DNA from: Helicostylum pulchrum
Taxonomy: Eukaryota > Mucoromycota > Mucoromycetes > Mucorales > Mucoraceae
Direction: 5' to 3'
DNA length: 64,000 nt
NCBI GenBank assembly: GCA_025677825.1
Contig: JAIXMO010000058.1
Span: 1-64,000, forward strand
The notes below the pieces were generated by a model. The model was not told the DNA's origin. It worked only from the letters and a program-made list of their open reading frames with translations, and did no database searches. The position numbers and the translations under genes are program-made. Below, piece by piece: positions 1-11,409 of the stretch (position 1 is its first letter; each line of letters opens with the position of its first letter).

Positions 1-1766
1 GACGCTGTCTTTAGCTCTTTTTTTAACTTACCCGAAATCACAAACACTGCGTATTCCTTTAATCAAAAGTTTAATCATGTGATAACTTTTTTACCGGGTT
101 TAAAAACAGCTAGAGTATCTGGAACTTTGATTCGTGATACCTCATCATCCAATTCTTGCAAAGTAATCACTCAAAAGAATGATAGCAAAGTTACACTAAA
201 ACAATTGTCAATTTCTGCCAAGAGAGATATTAATGATATGGTTACACTTTTAAAAACTGAATCAAACGCTATCGGTTTACAATTAAAAAATGCTGTTCAA
301 ATAAGAAAGAATAGTATCATTACAAGTGATATTAAACGTCTGAAGAATGAATGGATAAAAAAAGATAAAAACGACAAGAGCTTTACAATTCAGGAAAAAA
401 AAATTAATGACGAATTATACAAGAAAATAGAACAAGAAAAGCTTTTAAAGAAACACTACAACGACGAAACAATAGTTATCAAAGAACATCTGAAGGCTAC
501 TAAATCTAAAATTTATAATTTTCAAAAACAACTTAATACTTCGGAATACGGTAAAGACTTTACGATAAAAGATGGACAAAATATTGGTAAAAAATTTGAA
601 ATAACGAAAGATAACTATAAATGCTTCGAGACAACAGAAGATATAGAATTAGACGAACAAGTACGCTATTCAGACGACTTGCTGTTTTCTGGAACAGATA
701 ATGGACTGGTGACTATGACGGAAACGGCAAAGTTGGATATAAACCAAGTAAAATTTCACTTAAAGCTGTTTAACAAATATTCAATATTGAATGACATTAA
801 AGGTAAAAAACGATATGATTTCTAAGCAGATTTATTTTGGGAGTTGTTGCTTACATTTTTTTAAAACATTTTGAAATAGAAGGTGATCAAGGCGCTGCGT
901 TGAACTTTTCCAATGATGATATCAACAAAGCAACACTTTGTAAAACTTTTAAAGTCCATTCCAGTGACTTGCAGTTTCGTAGTGGAGTTAAAACAAGCAT
1001 GATGAAGCTAGAAAAATTGAAAAAGCAAACAGATGCAGGAAAAGTTGTAATGAATATCGAAAGAAGTTTTATGAATATGAATATCGAAAACGCCAATAAT
1101 ATACAAGAAGTCGATGATATGATGGATAACAAATATAAACACAGGAACAACATACGAAACTTTTATTATTCAAACGTACGAATCAAACAGAAACGTAGAA
1201 CTGAAATACAACAAAAGAAATGTTTCGATAGAACTTGCTCTCCCGAAAGACAATTTACTTCGAGCAAAGGAAATAAACAACCCATCATGTTAACTGGCGG
1301 TAGAGGATATTGTAATAACTCAAGTATTAAAGACCATCTAAGGTACGGAGGCGTATGGAAACCCAGACTGCATAGTCTATATACGTCCGTCGCTGTTATG
1401 AACGAAAATTTGACATCTCAAACTTGCGTTTTTTGCTTTAAAAAAACAACACACCCGTTCAAAGTCTTAAAAACCAAAAATGGTACTCTCGTCAAGGAAG
1501 TAAGAGGAACAGCAGTTTGCTCTAACAAGCATTGTATATTGGCTTTGAAATATGAAACACACAAGGGAAGAGATGCCGTATCTGCTACTGCAATATGCAT
1601 TTCAGGATCGGCTATGTTACTACTAAAGATGCAACATTCATCTTTCTGTTACAACGACTACAACAGTGAAACAAATACTGATGATTTCAGAAAAAAAGCC
1701 GAAGTTTTCCTTAACCGAACCGCCTCAAGGCCTGCTATCGATGATGGTATTACTAGAGAAATCTAG
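1..1766 (+). CDS. TnpB/Fanzor-like RuvC nuclease, 5' end outside window, one predicted intron
   Basis: The frame is open from base 1 and runs to 802. A predicted 77-nt intron (803-879, GT...ATAG, with a T-rich stretch before the acceptor) joins it in frame to a second exon, 880-1766. Without splicing there is a stop at 823-825. The three positions expected of a TnpB RuvC site are visible. They are Asp in FSGTDNGLVTM (codon 697-699), Glu in MNENLTSQTCVFC (codon 1404-1406), and Asp in GRDAVSATAI (codon 1572-1574). A four-Cys zinc ribbon (CVFC ... CSNKHC) lies between the last two. The middle is Lys-rich and helical. This order and the TSQTCxxC and RDxxSA motifs are TnpB/OrfB signatures. Family members are RNA-guided DNA nucleases carried by transposons. 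The second copy at 27.5 kb is a homologue. Activity is inferred only. The start codon is off the window. Confidence 0.7.
803..879 (+). other. Predicted intron in the TnpB-like gene
   Basis: Donor AAG|GTAAAA and acceptor GAAATAG|AA. The length of 77 nt is typical of the introns in this window. Removal restores one reading frame across the only stop between the catalytic Asp and Glu. A 41-nt alternative ending at GGGAG would also keep the frame but is shorter than other introns here. A plain frameshift remains possible. Confidence 0.5.
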
Positions 1767-1904
1767 GTAAGAGCTTAAAACAACTAATTTATTTATTTAT
1801 GAACCATTTTAATTTTCTATTACATTTTCTATTCTAAAAATGTTTATGTAAGTTTCAATTTTTGAAAAGACATTATTTCTATTGACTATTTAATTTGTTT
1901 TATA

Positions 1905-1927
1905 ATAAATACCCTCACAGTATTTAT
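1905..1927 (+). repeat. Hairpin with CCTCACA loop, 3' of the TnpB-like gene
   Basis: A perfect 8-bp stem (1905-1912 with 1920-1927) encloses the 7-nt loop CCTCACA, 139 nt after the stop codon. The 19 bases at 1910-1928 recur at 28202-28220 behind the second TnpB-like copy with one mismatch. This suggests a conserved element terminus or part of a guide RNA scaffold. Confidence 0.6.
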
Positions 1928-1928
1928 C

Positions 1929-2660
1929 TTATTTTTAAGACTTTTATCAAGCTTTTGACTTTTACTTTTTGGCAGTAAAATTCTTTAAATCCTTATTATA
2001 AGAGTGTTCCAATTTAAGTAATAATTCATTTTCGTTTTAGAGTGGACGCACAGTAAATGGTTTAGGTATAAATAAAGCTAAATATACTAAGTGCCCCTGG
2101 TGCAATATACACATAAATCAGTTGACACATTTAAAGTAATTTAGCCATACTGTATTTATTAGGACGGCAGGGGAGGGAAAGAAACAGGTGATGTTAGCTA
2201 CATTTAACATATATTTGTGTAAATATTTCAACGGAAAAAGTAATATTTTTTGTAGGAAATGCACGAAATAAGTAATTTTCGTACAATAAATAATGAAATC
2301 ACTTGTGCAGAGGTATGTTCGTAGTGATATCGAAAGAGTGGATTATTTTTGTTATAAATAGATCTTCGTCTTTGATAAAAATAATTATTTTTCTAATCAC
2401 AACTTTTTACCCGGAAGGCTAGTGTTTACTATATTTTCTATAATTATTATATTTACGAAAATCTGATTAAAAACAAGTATAATTCTAAACCGCGTGACAT
2501 TCAGAGAATGTCTATTTATGCTTAAATATTCAAAGAATAACAGCTATTGAAAACTGGGGAAGTAACAAAAGGCAACAGGCTTCATCTACCAATCCCATTA
2601 ATATAGTCATAATGCAATTGTTGAGAAATTTTAACTTGACTTTACAAAATTTTGACGTTT
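1929..2660. other. A+T-rich non-coding stretch between two mobile-element remnants
   Basis: Nothing beyond the hairpin at its left end was recognised. The stretch separates the TnpB-like gene from the decayed Fanzor-type remnant. No convincing open frame or RNA gene was seen. Confidence 0.5.
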
Positions 2661-2669
2661 ACTTTTTTG

Positions 2670-3463
2670 TCAATTGCTTTGGGTCCTGGTAGAAAAAGTG
2701 TATTCCAGGCTGCAATTGCCTCTGAAAATAACCCCAACCAATTCAGAAGATGTACAGCCGAAGAGTGTTATAGTTTTACTGGATCTACCAAGATACAAGC
2801 GGAACTAACAAGGAAACCGGAATAGAAGGTCTTGAAACACATATCCCTACTTCCAAAACTACCAATATTGATAGTTCTAAACTTTATATTGGATATATGC
2901 TTACTCATTTGGATACATTTCCAAATTTTCACGGCTCGAGTTCAGCCAAGGATAGATTCATGTTGTACCAAAGAAGGCAAAAGGCGCTCGAATTGATGGT
3001 AGACCTGCTAATTAATGGTGGAAGCAAGTATGACAGAAAGAAATGAAATAAGAAAAGAAAAAAGTTAAGAAGAAAAAGCAGAAGCATGAAAACAGAGAGG
3101 AAAAACTCGATAAAGTAATACTAAAAAAAAATATTTGTATAAATATGTTAATATATAATCTGTGATATAGAACCGACAAGTTCTTGCCAGGTCAGTTCAA
3201 TCAATACCAACAAAAAGTACCATTGATGAAGCTGAGGGTGGCTTAATTGCTGTCACTATTTATGAGCAGATATTCAGTGTACGTAATAGCAGAGCCTTAA
3301 ATGATGCTGTAATAAAGGGAAAAGCTCTCTCATCTGTGAAACCTGCAACAAGATGTGGTAAAGGGACGTAAACGCCGCAAGAAACATGTTGGCTGTGGCA
3401 AGCTCTACTTTTAAGACTAAAAATGTACCTGTTGCTTTCAAGAGAGCTACTACAAGCAACTAA
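2670..3463 (+). pseudogene. Decayed Fanzor-type (eukaryotic TnpB) remnant
   Basis: Three pieces in different frames read as one Fanzor-type protein. The first (from about 2670) has IALGPGRKSVF followed by RRCTAEECYSFTGSTK. It matches VDPGRKDVF and RLSSKEYYSM of the remnant at 61.5 kb, but Gly stands where the catalytic Asp should be. The second (about 2812-3046) has HIPTSKTTN and YMLTHLDTFPNFHG, which align with NIPTPKTTS and YMFRHMDTFFNFYG of the 61.7 kb piece. The third (about 3338-3463) reads LICETCNKMW, stop, RDVNAARNMLAVASS, the half zinc ribbon and last RuvC motif of TnpB. The Glu-bearing segment is missing. Stops, frameshifts and the lost Asp make this a dead copy. Confidence 0.75.
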
Positions 3464-3723
3464 TTCAAAACCCAAACCGCCGTAACAGACATGATTTGTC
3501 TTTCAAGACTTTAGATTTTATACACAAAATTTATTACACTTCACGTAATCTGACTTGCCTTTTTTGAAACATGGATCTTCAGGTGTGTATAGTCGCCCAA
3601 GATACAGAGGAAAAAGGGTTTAAACCAGTCACTAAAAAAAAAACGGAAATCAAATAATTTGTTGTGTGTGGGTGTTTGCGTCCTGGGCCTTTTCTTCTTT
3701 TTTACATACAATAAAAAATAAAT

Positions 3724-5969
3724 ATGGACGGCAATAATTATTCAGCTGTACCACCACCACCTTCTTTATCTTCACCTGTGAAGGGAAGTACACCACTTGA
3801 TTTTAATGATGCTTTATCAAAGGCAAGAGCCATTGCAGAAAAATTAAAGCAACAGTCTTCTTCTTCTCAAGTCGATTCTACACCTGCTCAATCTTCGTAT
3901 TCAGGTAATGAAAAGAGATAGAGAAAGAGTGTTTAAAAGAAAATAAATAAATTGTTTTTTTTCTTCTTTACTTGTAGGCACAAAACGTGGTTATAATGAA
4001 GACGATCGTGATGAGTATCGCTCTTCACCTAGTCGATCTTATGGATCTTATCAAGATGATCGCGATAGTAAAAGAAGTGCTTATGACAGTGGTTCATCTC
4101 GACCTGCTTGTACGTTTGAAACCCAAAATAAAATACGATAAACCCCGTTATTCACTTTTATTTTTTATTTAGATGGTGGTAATAACGATTCGAGACGATT
4201 TGGTCTTGGTTCTGATGAACGTAAACCTTACGGACAATCTTATGGCGGCGGAGGACACTCCGAAGAATACAGTGTACCTAATCATATGGTGGGTTTACTT
4301 ATTGGTAAAGGAGGCGAGAACCTTAAAAAGATTGAACGTATGTCTGGTGTTTCTAAAGTTCAATTCTCTAATGGTAAAAATATTCCATACATATTAAAAA
4401 TATACACATAATTTAATAGAATGTATACATTTTTAGATGCCACTGGAAGTGAAAGACAAGTTCATTTAACCGGCGAACCAGATCAAATTAGCATTGCTCG
4501 TGATATGATTAGACAAATGGTTGAGGATGCTCAGAATAACGATGTGAATCGTTTTACTGGAGCAGGAGGAAATGGAGCAATGGGCGGACGTCCTGATTAT
4601 CAAGGTGCTCCTCAAGGCGGACATACCGTTACAATCAAAATTCCTGTCACTAAAGTTGGCTTGGTTATTGGTCGTGGTGGAGAAACAATTCGTGATTTTG
4701 AAGAACGTAGTAAAGCAAAGATCTTAATCGCTTCTGATGGTTCTGGTGATATCAATAACGAAAGAGTCATTAACATTGTAGGTGATGAAAATGCTGTTCA
4801 ACATGCTAAATCACTTATTGAAGATATTGTTTTTGGATCTAATAACGTAAGGAATCTTTATATTATATTTTAAATTTGTATAGATTGCTTATTTTACACG
4901 ACTAGGTTATACCCTCTCGTAATTGGGGAAATCAGGCTCAACCTTATGGAAATGGAAGTGGAGGTTATGAACAACCTGGATATGCTCCCCCTAACAGTTC
5001 ATATGGTGTTAACCGTATGGGAAGACCTGATGATGAACGTATCTTTGTAACTGTACCTGCTACTTCTGTTGGTCTTATCATCGGAAGAGGCGGTGAGACA
5101 GTAAGAGCATTACAAGAACAATCAGGTGCACGTGTCAAGATTGATCCTACTAATGATCCTAACTCTGAAGAACGTGTTGTTAATATTTCCGGTGATCCTA
5201 AATGTGTTGCTATTGCTAAACAACTTGTTGAAGATAAAGTTGCAGAGGTATGTATTTCTTTACCCTTTTTTTTTATATGTATTAATTATTTTTTCAATAG
5301 GCTACACGTAGTTCCGGAGGTAGATATGCAGGATACAATAATAATAATGATAGTTATAGTAGTAGCGGTAGAGGAGGAGGATATAAATCTCAAAGTCAAG
5401 ATTATGGTCAACAACCTGGATATCAACAAGGTGGTAACGAAGGTTATGATTACTCTCAATATAGTCAATATTACGCACAATATGGTTATGGTCAATCAGG
5501 ACAAGAAGGTGAAGGTTATCAGCAATACCCAGGATATCAATATGCAGGATATAATGAACAAATACCAGGAACTGAACAACAACAACAGCAACAACAAGCC
5601 GGTGATTCGTCCGCTCCTCCCCCACCTGGAAGTGATGATAGAAAATCATCGGATACTTCAAATAAAGAGGATGTAAAGTCTAATGAAACTAACCCAGGCT
5701 CAGTAGATCCTTCAGCATACTATGCCCAATACTATGGTGGTCAACAAACTACTCCAGAACAACAACAAGCTTATTATCAATGGTATCAACAATATTATGG
5801 TCAACAACCACAACAATCTTATGACTCTTATGATCAATCTCAACAACAAGGTCAGCAACAAGATCAACAAGAAAACGATGAACCATCAAAGCAACAATAT
5901 TCTGATGTAGACGGTGAACCAATTGATGATAATGATAACAAGAAAGATTCTACAGGCACTAAAGATTAA
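3724..5969 (+). CDS. Three-KH-domain RNA-binding protein, FUBP/KSRP-like
   Basis: Six exons: 3724-3904, 3978-4109, 4173-4373, 4437-4846, 4906-5247 and 5301-5969, giving about 644 residues. Three KH domains are marked by their GxxG loops: LIGKGGENLKK (near residue 145), VIGRGGETIRD (near 240) and IIGRGGETVRA (near 360). The N-terminus is Pro/Ser-rich and the first linker is Arg/Asp/Ser-rich. The last 220 residues are rich in Gln, Tyr and Gly, with YYAQYYGG and YYQWYQQYYGQQ motifs. KH arrays plus a Tyr/Gln tail resemble the FUBP/KSRP family, which binds single-stranded nucleic acid and acts in mRNA splicing, decay or transcription. The tail looks prion-like and may drive condensate formation (inference). 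The family call is firm and the exact orthologue is not. Confidence 0.88.
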
Positions 5970-6069
5970 TACAATCTAAACTTTTTTTATACATTTATAC
6001 ATATATGTAAAACCAAAAAAAACCAAAAAAAAAAATCCATTCTTCTTTATTTTATATTACATATTACTA

Positions 6070-6120
6070 GTGTGTGTGTGTGTGTTTTTATGAGAGAGAG
6101 AGAGAGAGAGAAAGAGAGAG
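6070..6120. repeat. TG and GA microsatellites
   Basis: About seven TG units are followed by more than ten GA units in the 3' flank of the KH-protein gene. Confidence 0.9.
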
Positions 6121-6509
6121 TAAGTAAAAGAAATATTATAATTACTATTATTATATATGTACGTGGATTATTTTTTTAATCGGGAAAGTATTACTTATAC
6201 ATGTTAGGTTAAAAAAAAATCCCTTCCACTTCAAAAACTTAGAATAAAAAAATTATAACATTAAATTATATCTGATACCGAGTGGGTCTCGTGCTATTCT
6301 TTTTAAAGTTGAATAAAAAAATGAGTTTCTCAGTTAACAGGTCTTACCACAAGAAGGTAAAAGAAATTCTTTAAAAACTCAAAAAGAAGTGTTCAAAATG
6401 AAGAAACTTGATAATAAAACTTTAGCAAAATAAGCTTTAATTTTAGATACAAGTTATTAAAATATACAGCTAATGAGCGTTAATTTTTATTTACGTCTTT
6501 CGGGCATAC

Positions 6510-6690
6510 TACTTATAAATTTTAAACAAATATCTTGCCCGTTATTTCCCATTCTTCTTGGATAAAGGCATCGAATTGTTTCAAATTAGTACATTTATGT
6601 CTTCTCTTTCCAATTTCTCTACCTAAAAGGTATTTAAATCCGGGCTTTGAAGGGTGTAATTTATTTATAAAAACCAATGATTACTTTTTA
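6510..6690 (-). pseudogene. Possible Tc1/mariner transposase C-terminal trace
   Basis: A minus-strand frame reads GREIGKRRHKCTNLKQFDAF followed by IQEEWEI and soon a stop. A neighbouring frame continues with SSMPERRK. The order (basic GKR stretch, NLK helix, xxQEEW, SMPxR) resembles the C-terminus of Tc1-type transposases. The catalytic DDE segment is not visible. The match rests on about 45 residues read by eye. Confidence 0.35.
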
Positions 6691-7130
6691 CACAAAGCAT
6701 AATTCTTTTAATTTCTTTTGAAAAAGAATACGTACGAGTTTAGCACATAAAAATGGTGATAAGAGCTGCATTGAGGTCTAGGTACTCTAATGCAATATTT
6801 TAATGATTTCAAGAGAAATACAGGTATAAGGTGGAGCAAAAAAAGAAAACTCAAATTAGCTTACAGTGCCTCCCACCCCAATTTCCATAGTTCGTTTCTG
6901 TCAATTACCAAAATTTGCTTCAGGATAGAGCCAGTCTAGAAAAGGGACTGAACCTTGTAATTATTACTTTAAGCTCGGTTTACCTCGTTTTTGTACCCGT
7001 TTCAAACGACAGATTTCAGCAGTTTTTTTTTTGCCAATTAGCTTTAATTGCCGCTAAATCTCCTTTTTCAAAAAAGCTGTCCAACTTTATTCCACCATTT
7101 TTTTCTTCCTTTTTTTCGTTACTCGGTTAA

Positions 7131-8135
7131 ATGTCCAAAGGATTAGTAAAGCAAAATTTGAAATGGGTTCAAAAGTTATTACCAGCTTGCGATGGAGACT
7201 TGAGTCATGCTAAAAGACAATTAGTTTGGTTAAAAGAAAAAGTAGTTTTTGATCATCGTGGTAAACCATATTCAAGTTTAGATACACTTTCACAACAAGA
7301 ACAAGAGCGACTTGAATCCTATATTGACCAAAGAGTAAATCAACATAAACCTTTACAGTATATATTAGGTAGTATATTACTTTTAAGGAAAACTCTATTT
7401 TTTTTCTGACACATGTATAAAAAGGTACACAGCCATTTTGTGAATTAGATATTGTTACACGACCACCTACTTTAATCCCAAGGTAAAGAATAATAACTAA
7501 AAAATAAAATAAAAAATGGACAATAACAAATATAATATAGATGGGAAACGGAGGAATGGACATTCAAGGCAATAAAGTTAATGCACCAGTATTTAGACCA
7601 GTCTCGACCTTTAAGGGTACTTGATATATGTACGGGATCGGGTTGTATAGCACTGGCTTTGGCGAAACATTTACCAAAAGATTCTGCCGAAATTATTGGG
7701 TTGGATATATCAAACAAAGCCATTGATTTAGCCAATCATAACTTGAGTTTACACAAATCAAACCTTCAAAATTCGGTAGAATTCCAACAAAAGGATCTGT
7801 TTGATCTAGACCTAAATAGATCAAATATTAACTTGGTCATTTCTAATCCGCCTTATATAACTCACCAAGAATATGAATCATTGGATCCGGATGTAAAGGA
7901 TTGGGAAGATAGTCGAGCATTAGTTGCTGATGATCAAGGTACACATATTCATAAGAAGATTATCCAACTTGCAAAGTACTGTCAACCACTAGATAACATA
8001 CCCCGACTTATGATGGAAATGGGTGGTACGCACCAAATTAATACTTTAACAAAACAAATGCAACTAAACGGATTTAATAATATTACAGTTTGGAAGGATT
8101 TGGCAGAAAAAGATAGAGTTATGTACGGTTTCTAA
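7131..8135 (+). CDS. Release factor glutamine N5-methyltransferase (HemK/PrmC, MTQ1-like)
   Basis: Three exons, 7131-7368, 7425-7482 and 7541-8135, encode about 296 residues. The N-terminal helical domain leads into VTRPPTLIPR and WETEEW, typical of PrmC. The Rossmann motif LDICTGSGCIALALA binds S-adenosylmethionine. The catalytic NPPY motif (SNPPYITHQEYESLDPDV) positions the target glutamine. The family methylates the GGQ glutamine of translation release factors. Fungi have a mitochondrial form (Mtq1) and a cytosolic one (Mtq2). The presence of the PrmC helical domain favours the mitochondrial, bacterial-like form. No clear transit peptide was seen. A 59-62 bp A+T-rich leader precedes the ATG. 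Confidence 0.85.
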
Positions 8136-8315
8136 ATAATGGCCTGTTCACATTAAATAACTTTTTTTTATATACACATATTTATCGTGAGAGTATTTTG
8201 TTTTTTTATATCATATGTCGTGTTTACCTTTTGTTTTCTTGACAAAATAATAATGATAATAATTTGCTATTGGATCAGCCGTTTTCCCCCGGGGTTCCCC
8301 TTTGTTAAAATCTAC

Positions 8316-8345
8316 ACGCACACACATACACATACACATACACAA
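8316..8345. repeat. CA-rich microsatellite
   Basis: An imperfect ACACACATACACATACACA tract in the 5' flank of the next gene. Confidence 0.8.
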
Positions 8346-8443
8346 GAACGTGACCTTTGTTACAACCCCATTTATTTATTTACTTTTTTTTTTTCTCTTT
8401 CTATTATTTACCTTCTTCTACTTTTCTTTTTTTTTTAAAAAAC

Positions 8444-8814
8444 ATGTCCAGACAATTAACTACAAAAGGACCTTTGTATTGGTAAAATCGTTTAGTTGAT
8501 TTTTTTCCTATCAAGAAAACTAATTCTTTTTCTTTATGTCATACAGGGCCGTACCCTTAACCTTAGTAGTGGGCACTGTTTATACCGTTTCTAAAGTTAA
8601 ATCAACTTCATTAAATTCGGTACAGCCTTTACAATATGTTCCCTCTGGTGAGCCAAAATGCGACTCAGCGAATTTGGATCGTATCCGAGCTGAATGGCGT
8701 CACAGAAACAATGGCATTGGATTGAGAGACGTTAGGTAAAATTATATATTACTTAATAAATACATTTTATATTAAACATAATAATTGTATAGTCGAAGTG
8801 GAGGTGGCGTTTAG
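8444..8814 (+). CDS. Small single-pass membrane protein, unknown function
   Basis: Three short exons, 8444-8481, 8547-8735 and 8793-8814, give 82 residues. Both introns are GT-AG, and joining them removes stops directly after each exon. One hydrophobic helix (about residues 10-28, around YWAVPLTLVVGTVY) is followed by a polar tail containing IRAEWRHRNNGIGLRDV. A short N-terminus before one helix would suit an inner mitochondrial membrane or ER protein. I do not recognise the family. The start lies directly after a T-run then A-run, as for several genes here. Support comes from splice-site consistency rather than homology. Confidence 0.6.
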
Positions 8815-10527
8815 CTCTTTCGCTCTTACATAAAAAAAAACATTCCCCCCCTCATATCATCATCCCCCCCCCCCCCCTCTTTTTTATACATGTAAAAAAA
8901 TATATGTTTATATATTTTTTTGTTTCTACATAATTTTTCAGCATATACTTTAACTTGGCTTGACATTTTCTCACGTTAAATCCAATTGTGTTACAATAAA
9001 ATCTCTTTGTACAATCTAAAAAAAAACTTGATCCTGAGTGCCTTTTGAATTAAATATTTGAAAATTACGTCTGACAAGTAAACTTTTGTAAAAATAAAAT
9101 AGAAAAATAGGCTCGGTTATTACAATATAAAAAAAAGGGTCTCATGTCTTTCTCGATCGTAAAACGGACGGAATTCGTACACATAAAAGATTGACTTTAT
9201 CATTCACGTTTGTTTTTTTAAAAGTGGCAAAGTCGGATTATAAACCCCCTCTCAGTCCTTTACTTTTTAGAATAAGAAACTTTGTAAGAGAAGATTCCTT
9301 TACCAGTACTACTATTATATTTTTTTAAAAAAACAAAAGTGTAACGTTTCGCTAATGAACGTGACCCCTCATCATGCATTCAAAATTAGTAGTAGTAGTA
9401 ATAAACTAGACCAATTCTATTTTATAATTCACATGCAAAAAATAATCTTTAATGATAATAAGAAAAAATGTACAATTTGTTCTTAAAATTTTGCAGGATT
9501 CGGTGTAACCTTCTTTTATGCGCTTCCTTTGATCAAGATTCCAAGGTTTTAGTTCTTCTGAATGCATTTTATTTTCAACAATTCTCTTTTTACTTTGAAC
9601 GTATTTCCCTTTGTATCGAAATATAACCTTTTAGAATGAGAGAGAGAGATTTTTTTTTCTTCAAAAAAAATAGTCTTCTTCCATTTCTACGTACCATTTT
9701 CCCTTGAATAATCGTACCAGATATAAGTTCCAGATACCAAGGCCCGGGTACCTCTTCTTACAAAGCCTTATTATTCAATTCACACTGTCTCGAAATATAC
9801 TAACTCATTCCTGGTTAAAAAAAAAAGGGGGGAGGGGGGCATAATATTATATATTTCAAATACTAAAATGAATTTGAGATACTTGAAACTAGATGTAAGA
9901 GATTTAATAATAATAGAGGAGGGGATAAAGATATATACTAATTGTGACTATGTTAAACTTTCACACTAGAGTAATACAAATCCCTTAATCCCTTGAAAAA
10001 AAATCAGGTATTTTAGATTCTATGCTTCTCATACACCCTGCTTATATAAATTTATCTTGGTACAATTGACAATAATTTCATTTGATTGCACTTGCACTTG
10101 GAATTTTGGTTTTGTTTATTATCTTTTTCTAAAATAGAATACAGTTTGTTTTCTTTTTTAAAAAGAATAATACGGGGAAAGGTTAAAAATTTGTCAAGTA
10201 AGTCCGTGATACCTTAATCGACATGATGTATCCATTATAGGTTTACTAACCACCCCCTTTTTTTTTCTAAAAGCGGAAATTTGGGCAGATTATCACAACA
10301 ACTTTTTTAGATTTTTTGACAGCTCAAATACCGCCTTTTGTCTAAATTCTTATTTTTTTTTAAAAAAAAACCGGGCCTTACCAAGGGGGAACAGTGTTGA
10401 ATCGCTACTGAAACTGTTCTCAGTTTCAAATATTTTTCTTCTACGTCTTCTTAATAGTCGCTTAAGCCTAGCGTTAAAGACCATAAAACAAAACCAAAAA
10501 GTCGGTGTTAGAATAAATGTACAGCAG

Positions 10528-10650
10528 GTAGCGGCTCTATTTAGGGTAGATTTCTCCAGAACTTCTTCGGCCTCCCGCTTTAACACCATTATTACTGCCA
10601 TTCGATTTAAAGGCGTTATCCAGTTTCACAAAACTACTAAATAGAGCCGA
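10528..10650. mobile_element. MITE-like element, copy 1
   Basis: The left end TAGCGGCTCTATTTAGG is mirrored at the right end by CTAAATAGAGCCG, giving terminal inverted repeats around about 90 bp of non-coding DNA. The same termini occur at 54.5 kb. Both edges were called by eye. Confidence 0.55.
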
Positions 10651-10945
10651 GAAATATGGAAATAACAAACAAAAAAATATTATATTTTCAGCACGAGTAT
10701 TTTTTTTGGCGCCTTTTCCAATTGATAGGTAATATCTTTTTTTGTTGTTGTTGCACTCTAGTTCTGTACTCCTAACTGACAGAATATTTTTTTACTTGTC
10801 AAATACTTTGGTAACTATTCAAAGAACCATTCGCTTCTAATTGCATTTACTTATAAGTCGCTGTTTATTTATGGACGTATATATAAAAAGGAAAACTACA
10901 TTATATTGTCACTGGGATGTACAATTATCCCGTTCACCGTTCGAT

Positions 10946-11010
10946 ATAAGGGTATGTTCGGTTTAAAGTCGAATTTCTTCCAGATTTCGGCCACTATTAA
11001 ATAGAGCCAG
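10946..11010. mobile_element. MITE-like element, copy 2, left end lost
   Basis: The interior TAAGGGTATGTTCGGTTTAA and ATTTCTTCCAGATTTCG match the copy at 54.5 kb almost base for base. The right end is TTAAATAGAGCC. The left terminal repeat is missing. Confidence 0.65.
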
Positions 11011-11409
11011 ATGATTGAGCATCTATGATTTACAGATTCTTAATGTGATACGTGACACCTTTCTTTTTTTTTTTTTTTCATTTCAGCAGCCATCTTGATT
11101 ATCAGAGCAATGCATTTCTATATGAGAACTATCCTTTTTACGTATGAAACTGACGCTTGCTTCTTTTTGTTTTCTTGCTTGATATAGAGATATTTAACAT
11201 GATGTAGTTTGCTAATTAAATTACGAAAAAAAAAAAAAGAAAAAAAAAATAGATATTTATACTTGAAAATGCAAATCAACAAATAAAATAACTCAGCTTA
11301 GTCTACTTGCGATTTTAGTAGTGCCAGGACGTCATGTTTAAACAACGGGGATAGTAAAAAAAAATGTATTAACTTCTCTTCCTTTTTCTTTCTTTTTTTT
11401 TAAAAAAAA

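Larger units (their letters stand above)
5970..7130. other. Intergenic region with microsatellites and a transposase trace
   Basis: After the KH gene come TG and GA microsatellites (about 6070-6120), then low-complexity A+T-rich DNA. A short coding trace on the minus strand near 6490-6690 is listed separately. T-rich DNA precedes the next start codon. No other gene was seen. Confidence 0.6.
8815..11409. other. Long intergenic region with two MITE-like copies
   Basis: About 2.6 kb with no convincing gene on either strand. It contains a 14-C homopolymer near 8865, several A and T homopolymers, a short GA tract near 9640 and the two MITE-like repeats listed separately. T-rich then A-rich DNA directly precedes the next ATG at 11410. 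Confidence 0.6.

Noticed and set aside
3260..3475. Two overlapping minus-strand open frames
   Set aside because: They are shadows of the plus-strand Fanzor-type remnant, which carries the recognisable RDVNAARNM motif.
5286..5661. Minus-strand open frames in the KH gene
   Set aside because: Antisense to the Gln/Tyr-rich last exon. Composition artefact.
10350..10601. Minus-strand open frame of 83 codons with a hydrophobic and an Arg-rich part
   Set aside because: It overlaps the first MITE-like copy and has no homology or splice support. Likely chance.
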